From a virus, in IMG/VR virus record IMGVR_UViG_3300022744_000020, positions 62,001 through 126,000 of that record: a DNA stretch of 64,000 nucleotides. The stretch is one strand, 5' to 3'. Position 1 is the stretch's first letter, and every line of letters begins with the position of its first letter. Under the pieces are notes generated by a model. That model was given only the letters and a program-made list of their open reading frames with translations. It was not told the origin of the DNA and did not search any database. Positions 43,245 to 51,236 of the stretch are shown piece after piece. Position numbers and translations under genes: made by a program.

Positions 43245-43870
43245 TGTTTTACTCGCACAATCAAATTGGCTCGGCCAAAATGATGGTGGATGCTTTACTG
43301 TACCCACAGCGACCGCCGGAGTTGGATCAGTATCTGGCTGATCAGTTTCGCCACGTGGATCAGTACGTGACGCCGGCCTCTCAAGCGTTCTTTCAACAAG
43401 CACAGCAACTTTACGCCGAAGCCAATCGTCCTGAGGTCGAGCAGTTCATGCATGAAATGCGCATGGACCATTTCGGCGTGCAGTCCATTCAATACATCGT
43501 GGTGTTGGATACGGCTGATGACTTCCAGCAGGCTGGACCTACTCAGCAACGCTGGCTGATGGCTTGCCCTGAGTTGCGCGTCATGGCGGAAGGAAATCGG
43601 ATCAACGCCTGGGCGGATACCTATTCTGATGTGAGTTTCTCTGTCCGGGGAAGGCTTCATGAGGAATGGCGAATGCTCAATGACGGAGTTGTGGAGTTTC
43701 CGGAGAAGGGGCCGGAAACGTGGGAGAATTATCCGGATGAGTTGGCTCCTTCGGATCGCCCGCTCACGCTGATGGAGAAGGTCACGACCTTCAACAACTG
43801 GGCGCGGCTGCAAAGTCTGATCCAGCTCGGCAAGGATGACCCAACCGATCCTTGCTCTGGGTCGCTGTAA
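43244..43870 (+). CDS. Hypothetical protein, 208 aa
   Basis: ATG 43244 overlaps the last base of the RNAP beta'-N stop (TGATG), so the two are coupled. The product is acidic and helical (YLADQFRHVDQYVTPASQAF), with no motif recognised. Coupling to the polymerase subunit gives a possible link to transcription. It ends in a strong terminator. Confidence 0.7.
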   Translation: MFYSHNQIGSAKMMVDALLYPQRPPELDQYLADQFRHVDQYVTPASQAFFQQAQQLYAEANRPEVEQFMHEMRMDHFGVQSIQYIVVLDTADDFQQAGPTQQRWLMACPELRVMAEGNRINAWADTYSDVSFSVRGRLHEEWRMLNDGVVEFPEKGPETWENYPDELAPSDRPLTLMEKVTTFNNWARLQSLIQLGKDDPTDPCSGSL

Positions 43871-43890
43871 TGATCACCAACTGGTGAGGT

Positions 43891-43926
43891 AAGCACACGC
43901 AGTGGGGAGACCCACTGCGTGTGCTT
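43891..43926 (+). terminator. Terminator hairpin
   Basis: A 16-bp perfect stem (AAGCACACGCAGTGGG and its complement) has a GAGA loop and is followed by TTAGCC. Confidence 0.83.
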
Positions 43927-43975
43927 TAGCCTTATCTTTATTCTTTGATTTTAGAACCCTTGCATAGGAACTCAG

Positions 43976-44377
43976 ATGAAAAACGCTATTCCAACCCTCT
44001 CTACACAAGGTTGGGTGGATGATCTACCGACCATGGTAGATCGTCAATTGGCCTACTACTACGTCTCGGATTACAACCAAACCTTTTTCTTTCCAGGTCA
44101 GGTTTACTCCTTAGGTCGAGACCTGCAGATCTCTGGCGGTAAAGTCGAAATCCTGATGGATCTAATCAAAACCAACATAACTGCACTTCTGAAAGAAATC
44201 AGCGGTAATGTTCGCGTGGAGGCTTCTTGTCCAGACTTTGACGATGAAACCTCTGGTAGAAAAGCAATCAACGTTCGAATGGCGATTGAATACAACGGTC
44301 AAGAACTCTTGGTGGGGCGAGTTCTTGAAATCAAAAATGGGAAACTCACCAACGTTCTTCGCATGAACAATGGGTAA
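43976..44377 (+). CDS. Hypothetical protein, 133 aa
   Basis: The start follows TAGGA (43963-43967). The product is alpha/beta (TFFFPGQVYSLGRDLQISGG; AINVRMAIEYNGQELLVGRV), with no recognised motif. It begins the unit that leads into the SbcD-like and SSB genes. Confidence 0.66.
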   Translation: MKNAIPTLSTQGWVDDLPTMVDRQLAYYYVSDYNQTFFFPGQVYSLGRDLQISGGKVEILMDLIKTNITALLKEISGNVRVEASCPDFDDETSGRKAINVRMAIEYNGQELLVGRVLEIKNGKLTNVLRMNNG

Positions 44378-44426
44378 TTTATCTTGTTGGTCAATTTTAT
44401 GTTGACCACCCAAACGGAGTTTCTCC

Positions 44427-44672
44427 ATGATCAATCTTGATGAAATCAAGCCTCCTCGCCTGTTCACGCCACAGGAATTGCATGAGTTGGCAGATAAGTT
44501 GAAAAAACTCTGCGAGAGCCACGCCAGACATTGGGAAGACCTGACGAATTTCGAACCGGTACTGGTCAATTCATTTCCGGAGAACTTCGGACCAGTCAAA
44601 TTCGTTCGTCCATCTGAAATAGCGCCGGTCAAAATCAAGCAGCCGGTGAAGATCTATAACAGTTTTTGCTAA
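44427..44672 (+). CDS. Hypothetical protein, 81 aa
   Basis: The start follows CGGAG (44414-44418). It is a small protein with an amphipathic helix (HELADKLKKLCESHARHWED) and a basic Pro-rich C-terminus (KIKQPVKIYNSFC). The function is unknown. Confidence 0.64.
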   Translation: MINLDEIKPPRLFTPQELHELADKLKKLCESHARHWEDLTNFEPVLVNSFPENFGPVKFVRPSEIAPVKIKQPVKIYNSFC

Positions 44673-44684
44673 CAAGAAAAGACC

Positions 44685-45281
44685 ATGAGCACTATTGACG
44701 ATCCCATCATTGCGGAAAACAGAAGACAGTTCATCGAGAGGCAAAAAACCTACATGCAGGCGTGGCAAAAAGCCATCGATGGTGGAACCACACATTTTCC
44801 GGAAGCGATTTTTAAGGAAGAATTTTTGCCGTTATTTTGCGGAGAAGATCACGTTGGTGTTTTAGAGAAGCTCGAACTCTGGAAAACAATCGCTCAAGGC
44901 TGGAGTCGTGGGGTCTGGCTGATTGACGGTCATAAGCGCCCGGTTCTTTTTGTCCCCCCGCTGGTTGCTTTCCAGATTCTGGAACCCATCAGCGAACGCA
45001 ATGCAGTCCCGATGGCTTTCCATGTTCAAATGGCTGGAACGCTGTCTGAGCGCGGCATAGGCGCCGGGGACGCCTACATGCGACAAAACATGCTTGATCA
45101 AATCAAGCACATGGCAAGAAACATCAAATCCAAGAGACCTCTGATCGAACAACAGTGGCGAAAAGTTTTTGAATTTTACGGAAAGTCCCCATCATTGGAC
45201 AGGCCGGAAGCCACCCAAGCGCCGGCAATTGAAAACCAGACCGCCCCCAACCCTGAACCGGATGATGAGTACGACTATTAA
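44685..45281 (+). CDS. Hypothetical protein with acidic tail, 198 aa
   Basis: The start follows AAGAAAAG, 12 bases after the previous gene. The core is helical, and the last 25 residues are Pro-rich and acidic, ending PDDEYDY. An acidic C-terminal tip resembles the protein-interaction tails of DNA-binding proteins, but the core is not recognised. It overlaps the start of the SbcD-like gene by 20 bases, so the two are linked in translation. Confidence 0.66.
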   Translation: MSTIDDPIIAENRRQFIERQKTYMQAWQKAIDGGTTHFPEAIFKEEFLPLFCGEDHVGVLEKLELWKTIAQGWSRGVWLIDGHKRPVLFVPPLVAFQILEPISERNAVPMAFHVQMAGTLSERGIGAGDAYMRQNMLDQIKHMARNIKSKRPLIEQQWRKVFEFYGKSPSLDRPEATQAPAIENQTAPNPEPDDEYDY

Positions 45282-46392
45282 CGGGTTGGTCATCGGGGAT
45301 GTTCATCTGAATCATCCCCGCACCTCCACGCTGCACATAGTCACTCGACTGAATGTCGAAGTGACTTGCGACCGAGTGTTTTCGCAGATTAATTTTTTGG
45401 TGATCAATGGAGATTTGTTAGATCGAGTCATTCTGAGATCTCGAAAAGAATCGGATCTGATTGATGGCTGGTATTCTCGTCTTCTTTTTCTGGCCAAGAA
45501 ACACAATGTTTGCGTGAGAGTAGTGCGTGGAACTCCTGGTCACGATTGCGATCAAAGTAAAGCCATTGCAATCATGGCTGAAGAGCATTATGGCTCTGAG
45601 ATTGATGTGGCTTACGTGGAAACTCTCAGCATAGAACACATCCCTCGATTTTCTGTGGATGTACTTTATGTTCCAGATGAGTGGCGGACCACGACCGAGC
45701 AAACTCAGAAGGAAATTCAGGAGCTTTTGGAAGCGCGCGGTATCGACAAGGTAGACTATTGCTTTGTTCACGGGGCTTTTCACTATCAGCTTCCAAAAGT
45801 CAGCAACCCCAACATCAAGTTTGACGAGCGATTCTTTCTTGATCGTTGTAGGAAGTACATTTTCGTCAATCACATTCACAAACCTTCCAGTTTTGAGCGA
45901 ATTTACGCTCCTGGAAGTTTTGATCGGCTGGCTCAGGGAGAAACCGAAGCCAAAGGCTTCATCCGATGGACTGCTGGGGATGTTGACCTAGTTCAGTTTG
46001 TGGAGAATAAGGGCGCTAAGATCTATCAGCGAGTCTATTGCTTGTTTGACGAGCTGGACGAAACGATTAAGCACCTCAAAACCCAAATCAAAAATACTCC
46101 GGATGACTCCTATGTTGAGGTTGTTCTCAAACAGTCTAGCCGATATCGATCGGCTCTGGATAAAGAACTTAAAGGCTGGTATCGACTAATCTTCAACATC
46201 GTTGAAGAAGACAATAAAGACAAGAAAGAATCCGGGAAGTCTAAAACAGAAAGAAAGTACGTCCCCATCGTCATTACGCCGTCTACCGTTGAGGATTTGA
46301 TGTTCAACGCGTTGGATTCCAAGGTGGATGACCCGGCGATTAAACTTCTTTCTCTCAAACTCTTGAAAGAAATGGTTCAGCATGTCAAGTAG
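45262..46392 (+). CDS. SbcD/Mre11-like metallophosphatase nuclease, 376 aa
   Basis: This is a DNA-end-processing nuclease subunit that would pair with the SbcC-like ATPase at 59838-62336 (T4 gp47/gp46 pattern). Metal-binding motifs are visible: GDVH (12-15), NGDLLD (49-54), GTPGHD (90-95) in place of GNHD, VHGAFH in the middle and VNHIHKP in place of GHxH. ATG 45262 is preferred over the longer open frame from 45169. The two changed motifs are typical of diverged phage members, so activity is likely but not certain. Confidence 0.75.
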   Translation: MMSTTINGLVIGDVHLNHPRTSTLHIVTRLNVEVTCDRVFSQINFLVINGDLLDRVILRSRKESDLIDGWYSRLLFLAKKHNVCVRVVRGTPGHDCDQSKAIAIMAEEHYGSEIDVAYVETLSIEHIPRFSVDVLYVPDEWRTTTEQTQKEIQELLEARGIDKVDYCFVHGAFHYQLPKVSNPNIKFDERFFLDRCRKYIFVNHIHKPSSFERIYAPGSFDRLAQGETEAKGFIRWTAGDVDLVQFVENKGAKIYQRVYCLFDELDETIKHLKTQIKNTPDDSYVEVVLKQSSRYRSALDKELKGWYRLIFNIVEEDNKDKKESGKSKTERKYVPIVITPSTVEDLMFNALDSKVDDPAIKLLSLKLLKEMVQHVK

Positions 46393-47257
46393 CTTAGCGG
46401 ATCGGGTAAAAAGCACATGGCCTGTCTCTATTGGCACCAGCCTGGCCATCGAGTCGATTGCGGTTGGACCGAACAAGAGTTATGACAACGCCCGAGTACC
46501 ACCACAGCAAATAGACCTGCGCAAATACGAACAGGTCTGGGTGAGTCTATATACCTTGTATAGAAATATCGTGTCCAGCTCACCCGAAAGGGGAGCTGAG
46601 AACCACACGCCAATGGAAGTTGCTGATGTCCTATCGGCTGAGATCAGCATCATCGACCAGATTTTCTCGGATCTCTCGAAGAAAAGAGTCAAGTGCGTTT
46701 TCTATCTTTGCAACTACGATGGTTTGAAGAAGCGATTTCCTCATGCCAAAATGCGTGAAGAGAATAGCGCAAAACAAAAGAGTTCGGCGGAACACTTTGC
46801 TCGGACCATGGAGTTGTTGATTCGTGGTGCTGAAAATCTGGATCAGGAAATCCGGATATTTGAAGGAGAGCTCTTCTCAGAAAAGAAGAGGACCATCATT
46901 TTGACAAGCGTGTGCTACGATTTGTTGAGTGAACCTAACTTCGGATCAGGGAATCTTCATCTTCTAGAGACCTACACAGGTAAGCTGAAAACGAAACCAA
47001 CGTGGTACACGAAGTTCTCTTCGAGCCAGGCGACAGCGCAGATTCCTTTCAACACGCTGTTTCTTCAGGTCTTCGGAGATTCGATGCTTTTCCAGCCGGC
47101 CCCCATCTCGGTCAGATTGACATGCGTTAATTTAGCGGCTCAGCATAATTGGTCCTACCTCACCACGATGGATCGGGTGAGGCTTTGCATCGGTTTGCTG
47201 CGATCTCAGGATCAAAAAGCCAAAGACTTTTTAGAGTTATTGCTTGGTAAGCTCTAA
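46382..47257 (+). CDS. Hypothetical protein, 291 aa
   Basis: It overlaps the SbcD-like gene by 11 bases, so it is co-expressed with it. The protein is alpha/beta, with a helical block KMREENSAKQKSSAEHFART and a C-terminal helix ending LELLLGKL. A partner in DNA repair or replication is suggested only by the neighbours. No family is recognised. Confidence 0.66.
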   Translation: MSSSLADRVKSTWPVSIGTSLAIESIAVGPNKSYDNARVPPQQIDLRKYEQVWVSLYTLYRNIVSSSPERGAENHTPMEVADVLSAEISIIDQIFSDLSKKRVKCVFYLCNYDGLKKRFPHAKMREENSAKQKSSAEHFARTMELLIRGAENLDQEIRIFEGELFSEKKRTIILTSVCYDLLSEPNFGSGNLHLLETYTGKLKTKPTWYTKFSSSQATAQIPFNTLFLQVFGDSMLFQPAPISVRLTCVNLAAQHNWSYLTTMDRVRLCIGLLRSQDQKAKDFLELLLGKL

Positions 47258-47311
47258 AAATAAACCACCACCAGCAATCCTGTGTCACACAACCCTGGAG
47301 AAATTCCAATC

Positions 47312-48046
47312 ATGGCGAATCCACCCAAAGCACTGACGCTGCTCAGCCAGCGCGAACTTTCCCAATCGGCAGCAAATCCCACGGTCAAAGGGAAGTTCGC
47401 CACGCTGCGCTGGAAGATCGAGCGAAACAATCCGGTACTGGAAGTGGCCACCAACGATCCGGCAAAGATGAACAAGGAAGGCAACTTTGGCAAGATCAAA
47501 GTCTCGCTGAATCTGTTCACGGCTGCGCTGATCTGCGAAACCCTGATCGTCGCGGCAAATGCGAAAGAGCCGTTCCGTCGGATCATTCAGTGCTTCAATC
47601 ACGAATGGATCAACAACCAACGCAACCAAGATCGCACGCACCTGCACGACATCATCATCAACCGAGACGATGGCGGCGTGGTGACGATGGCGGTCATCGC
47701 GAAGACCGGAAACTGGCCGACGATCAAATTCCCGATCGTTCTCCCCGACATGCGGTACCAGAAGTTCTGCAAGGCTGACGGCACTGCGGTGGACATCTCT
47801 GAGCTGACGCAGTCGTGCGCTCGAATCTACGGCAAGGTCATGCTGCCGGTGATCCAGCAACTGATGGTTCGTGACTATGAACCGCCGGCTCCTCCGGCAA
47901 ATCGCGGCGGTGGCGGAGGCTATGGCCAGCGACAGTCCTATGGGCAACGCGACCAAGGTGGTGGCGGATATGGTGGCGGTGGTGGACGAAGCCAAACAGC
48001 AATCTCCAGTGATGATGGAGATGGGGATGACGACATTCCGTACTGA
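47312..48046 (+). CDS. Single-stranded DNA-binding protein-like, 244 aa
   Basis: This protein likely coats single-stranded DNA at phage forks. The evidence is the C-terminus: a Gly-rich flexible linker (about residues 200-230, with GGGGGYGQRQ and GGGGYGGGGG) and an acidic tip DDGDGDDDIPY that closely matches the DDDIPF tip of bacterial SSB. The N-terminal 190 residues are alpha/beta and could be an OB fold, but I cannot confirm this. TGGAG precedes ATG 47312. The gene lies among SbcD-like and RNAP genes. Confidence 0.62.
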   Translation: MANPPKALTLLSQRELSQSAANPTVKGKFATLRWKIERNNPVLEVATNDPAKMNKEGNFGKIKVSLNLFTAALICETLIVAANAKEPFRRIIQCFNHEWINNQRNQDRTHLHDIIINRDDGGVVTMAVIAKTGNWPTIKFPIVLPDMRYQKFCKADGTAVDISELTQSCARIYGKVMLPVIQQLMVRDYEPPAPPANRGGGGGYGQRQSYGQRDQGGGGYGGGGGRSQTAISSDDGDGDDDIPY

Positions 48047-48074
48047 GACTACAAAGCTCTGAAGTAATGCATCC

Positions 48075-48101
48075 GACCAGTGGGGCAATAGCCCCCTGGT
48101 C
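48075..48101 (+). repeat. Inverted repeat after the SSB-like gene
   Basis: GACCAG(T)GGGGC and GCCCC(C)TGGTC pair around an AATA loop. No U-tract follows, so it is a stem-loop of uncertain role. Confidence 0.6.
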
Positions 48102-48131
48102 AGGAGGCTTTATGATGAAAAAATTACAGCG

Positions 48132-48139
48132 ATACATTA
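48132..48139 (+). promoter_or_regulatory. Putative promoter (ATACATTA)
   Basis: The core ATACATTATTG lies 29 bases before ATG 48168 and matches the ACATACATTA set in 7 of 8 key positions. Confidence 0.5.
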
Positions 48140-48167
48140 TTGATTAGGTACAATCAGGAGATTCCGC

Positions 48168-49712
48168 ATGGCAATGTTAGCAAGATTCGGCAACACTCAA
48201 GGAGCACGAGTATTTGCGATCGATCACGGCGACCGCGCCTGTGAGTTTGAAGGAGGTATCTACGAGAGACAAATCAAAGATGCCCCAGGGGCGGACAATC
48301 CGATTCGTCTTCTGAACGAATACTGGGAATATCTGGGACAGTACAGCCCGGAGAAGATCGAAAGGATCTTTGAAATATATCGGGTCATTCGAGGAATCTT
48401 CGACGACTACAACGATATCGATACGTTGCAGTATCGTTGTATTCCGCTGGTGTCTGAACTTCTGGACTTCCACGCTCCTGAAGACATGACTCGGTGGCTG
48501 ATGACGAAGACCAACATCGTCATCCCAGCCGATCTGCAAGTCGAGTATGTCCACAATGACGAGAAGCCCGGTAGTCGAGACAAGACGTATCTGAGAGGAG
48601 ACTATATCAAGCTGATCGGCATGTGCATGAGTCTGCGCTGCATGATTCCGGTGTGGTCACATTTCATCTGGCTGACCAAGGGAGATGCTGGAACGGATTG
48701 GAAGGAAGAAACGGCATTCCATCTGATCAGTCGGTCCTGCGTCTACAACTGCGAGGCCATGGTCAATCTTCGCAAGTACGCTCAAGAGATCGTCAACGCC
48801 GATCCAAACAACCTGGGACGAATCCTGAAGACCATTGGCACGGTGGACTATCCGGATTACATGGTGGCGTGCGTCTGCGTCAGTCGGTGCCCGGTGGTGA
48901 ACATTTCCGGACACAATGGCCGGAACATCATCAGTATCATCTATCCGTACCTGAATCCGAGAAACTCCACAATGAACACGATGGGCCGAAACGGCAACGT
49001 CGTGGCAAAGAGGCTCGATGGTTCCGGTGGTGATGACGGTGGTGACGGCAGTCAAATTGAATGCTACAAGGTCAGCCATCCCATCACGGTGGGCGAGCAG
49101 CGAATGGGTGACTATCGCTTCAGCGACAAGCCGGCGATCCTGACGACGCTCACTGGTCTGTTCGGAAATACCGACGACTATGAGTTGTTCATGGAGATCT
49201 GGGAGGCTGCAGAGCCTTTCCGGAAAAAGAGCATTCTGCCGTGTCAGAGAGTGCTCGCAAGTTACGCATTGACCAAATGGGTGAGTCCAACAGCCATCGG
49301 CACCATGGGCCGTGACTCGGTCATCAACGCGCTTTGCATTTCAGCAATCCATTACCTCAAGATGGATTTGCCGGACATCGCAGTGATCTGTACTGCCTGG
49401 AGCACGCAAAAAATGACCATCGGCTCGACGATGATTTCCGGTGCAGACGCACGACTGCGCCTGTCGGCTGAAACCCAACAAGCTCTGCTGGCAAACTTCC
49501 CCAACCTGAGATCAGCCCCTAATAAACGAGAGGTAAAGCCCAGAAATGTAGCAATCGAAGCGCTCCAACTTCTGGCCAGAGAACTGAGTCGTTGTGATTG
49601 GGCCATCACGTTACCCAATCGTCTTTTGCCCGAAAGACTCAAGACGGCGACTTACATGTCCGCTCCACCGGACATTTCCTCCAGACTGGCTAGAATTCTC
49701 CTGTCCCTGTAA
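48168..49712 (+). CDS. Candidate fifth subunit of the non-virion RNA polymerase (phiKZ gp68 type), 514 aa
   Basis: In phiKZ, gp68 (about 520 aa) belongs to the five-subunit non-virion RNAP and is needed for promoter-dependent initiation. Here the case rests on length and order: it lies between the beta'-N gene and the beta-C/beta'-C genes, as gp68 does. There are several Cys (CRCMIPV; CVCVSRCP) and an Asp/Gly-rich loop (GSGGDDGGDGSQ) at about residue 285. AGGAG precedes ATG 48168. No motif confirms the name, so this is inference. Confidence 0.42.
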   Translation: MAMLARFGNTQGARVFAIDHGDRACEFEGGIYERQIKDAPGADNPIRLLNEYWEYLGQYSPEKIERIFEIYRVIRGIFDDYNDIDTLQYRCIPLVSELLDFHAPEDMTRWLMTKTNIVIPADLQVEYVHNDEKPGSRDKTYLRGDYIKLIGMCMSLRCMIPVWSHFIWLTKGDAGTDWKEETAFHLISRSCVYNCEAMVNLRKYAQEIVNADPNNLGRILKTIGTVDYPDYMVACVCVSRCPVVNISGHNGRNIISIIYPYLNPRNSTMNTMGRNGNVVAKRLDGSGGDDGGDGSQIECYKVSHPITVGEQRMGDYRFSDKPAILTTLTGLFGNTDDYELFMEIWEAAEPFRKKSILPCQRVLASYALTKWVSPTAIGTMGRDSVINALCISAIHYLKMDLPDIAVICTAWSTQKMTIGSTMISGADARLRLSAETQQALLANFPNLRSAPNKREVKPRNVAIEALQLLARELSRCDWAITLPNRLLPERLKTATYMSAPPDISSRLARILLSL

Positions 49713-49732
49713 CTACAACGAAGCAAACCAAC

Positions 49733-51163
49733 ATGTACCCGAACCAAATCAAAATCGCCCGCATCATTCTGGCCCCCACCGGTACCTACCAGGATCACTT
49801 TCAAACCCCGATCGCACTGGCGTTCACCCCTCAGTCCGACAGCGTGCTGTCGGAGATGATCGGTCGAGGCACTACGACGGCTAGTCAGGTAGCCCGGCAG
49901 CTCAGCGACAGCATCGGTCTGGCCCATCTGCCGCACGCCGGAGTGAGCATCACCAATTCCTGGGCTGAGCGGCGTATGCGCTTCATCATGGAGATTCATG
50001 TCGAAGGACAACATGCCGGCACGAGCATCGAATACGTGATGGGTTGGACCTCGCACGTTGGTGTCACACCCAACGGCTTCATCGACCAGAACATGACGAT
50101 GGTGGTCAACAGTACGACCATGCTGCGCAACAGCATCAGCTTCGGCATGGATGGTCGCCGGCAAAACAACATCTTCGTGGCGGACAACTCCCACCTGCTC
50201 AGCAGCGGGATGAACGGACACGTTCCGATCGGACAACGCACGATTCGTCCTCAAGACGCGCTGGTGCTGGGCAACAACTCCCAGTTCCTGGACATGGGTG
50301 AGAACGTCATCGACGCACGTGGCCAACTCACCAACACGCCAGTCAAGACCGATCGCAGCAACGAGTCCCCGGCGCAATGGTTCGCGCAGTTCATCAACTC
50401 GTGGATGCAAGCATGTCAGTCCAATCGAAACGAGATGGACTACAGCCGAGAGGAGATGGTCGGTGCGGCCGTGGCGCAAACCGACGACAACTGGGTCGCC
50501 AACGATCCGTTCCTCGTGACGATCCGAGACCATAGTCAAACGCGAGGTAGCAGTTTCACCTGGGGAGATCTCCTCACCATCGACCCGAGTATCGTGCAGC
50601 GCGTCAGCATCATTCCGTGCAGCACTGATGTGTATCAAACCCTCAGCACGCGTGGGGGTGCGGCCAACTGGGACGACGGAACGACGGAGAACTACATCGC
50701 TCGTGTGATCGCCAACACCATTCCTGGGTTGATGCTGGCGTGTAACTACCAGTCGGTGACGTTCCAGTTCAACCACGTCGGGGAGTTCCTCTACTCCAAC
50801 CTGTCGAGTCTGACCAATCAGGACATCAAGATCAATGCTGAAAAGCTGAAGAATCGAATCCTGAGTGAGATTCTCCCGCTGATCAGCCCACAGCAGTCGG
50901 TCGGGTTTGTGGCCGTCTGCGCACTGGATGCCTACGGTGAATCTATCGTGGACGTGACCCTGGGCAATGACACGATGCGTTACGTCAGCGCCGGCTTCGC
51001 TGATGCCCTGTTCTCGACTCTGATGAGCACCAATCAGGAACACATCGTGGGCCTGGCACTCGGACTCGGACGAACCATGGACCGCGTGGCCAGCTACTAC
51101 TGCCCCTCCATGGCCAACAATCAAGCCTCCATGGGTGCCTTCTCTCCTTCGATGGAGTATTGA
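49733..51163 (+). CDS. Candidate nuclear import factor Imp1/PicA (phiKZ gp69 type), 476 aa
   Basis: phiKZ gp69 (Imp1 or PicA) brings selected proteins into the phage nucleus. The assignment here is positional: this gene follows the gp68-like gene and precedes a gp70-position gene and the beta-C gene. The sequence is beta-rich, with Asn/Gly/Met-rich stretches and strongly GC-biased codons, so it is probably abundant. It has no visible catalytic motif. The ribosome site is weak. A virion protein is an alternative. Confidence 0.38.
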   Translation: MYPNQIKIARIILAPTGTYQDHFQTPIALAFTPQSDSVLSEMIGRGTTTASQVARQLSDSIGLAHLPHAGVSITNSWAERRMRFIMEIHVEGQHAGTSIEYVMGWTSHVGVTPNGFIDQNMTMVVNSTTMLRNSISFGMDGRRQNNIFVADNSHLLSSGMNGHVPIGQRTIRPQDALVLGNNSQFLDMGENVIDARGQLTNTPVKTDRSNESPAQWFAQFINSWMQACQSNRNEMDYSREEMVGAAVAQTDDNWVANDPFLVTIRDHSQTRGSSFTWGDLLTIDPSIVQRVSIIPCSTDVYQTLSTRGGAANWDDGTTENYIARVIANTIPGLMLACNYQSVTFQFNHVGEFLYSNLSSLTNQDIKINAEKLKNRILSEILPLISPQQSVGFVAVCALDAYGESIVDVTLGNDTMRYVSAGFADALFSTLMSTNQEHIVGLALGLGRTMDRVASYYCPSMANNQASMGAFSPSMEY

Positions 51164-51175
51164 AGACCCGATTCA

Positions 51176-51227
51176 TTCAGACGCTTGCGTCTGATCCCAC
51201 ATGGCGCTCCATCTCGAGCGCCTTTTT
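51176..51227 (+). terminator. Tandem hairpins ending in a U-tract
   Basis: CAGACG CTTG CGTCTG is followed by GGCGCTC / GAGCGCC (51203-51222) and then TTTTTG. The second stem occupies the ATG at 51201, so translation from there is unlikely. Confidence 0.8.
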
Positions 51228-51236
51228 GAGACAGCC

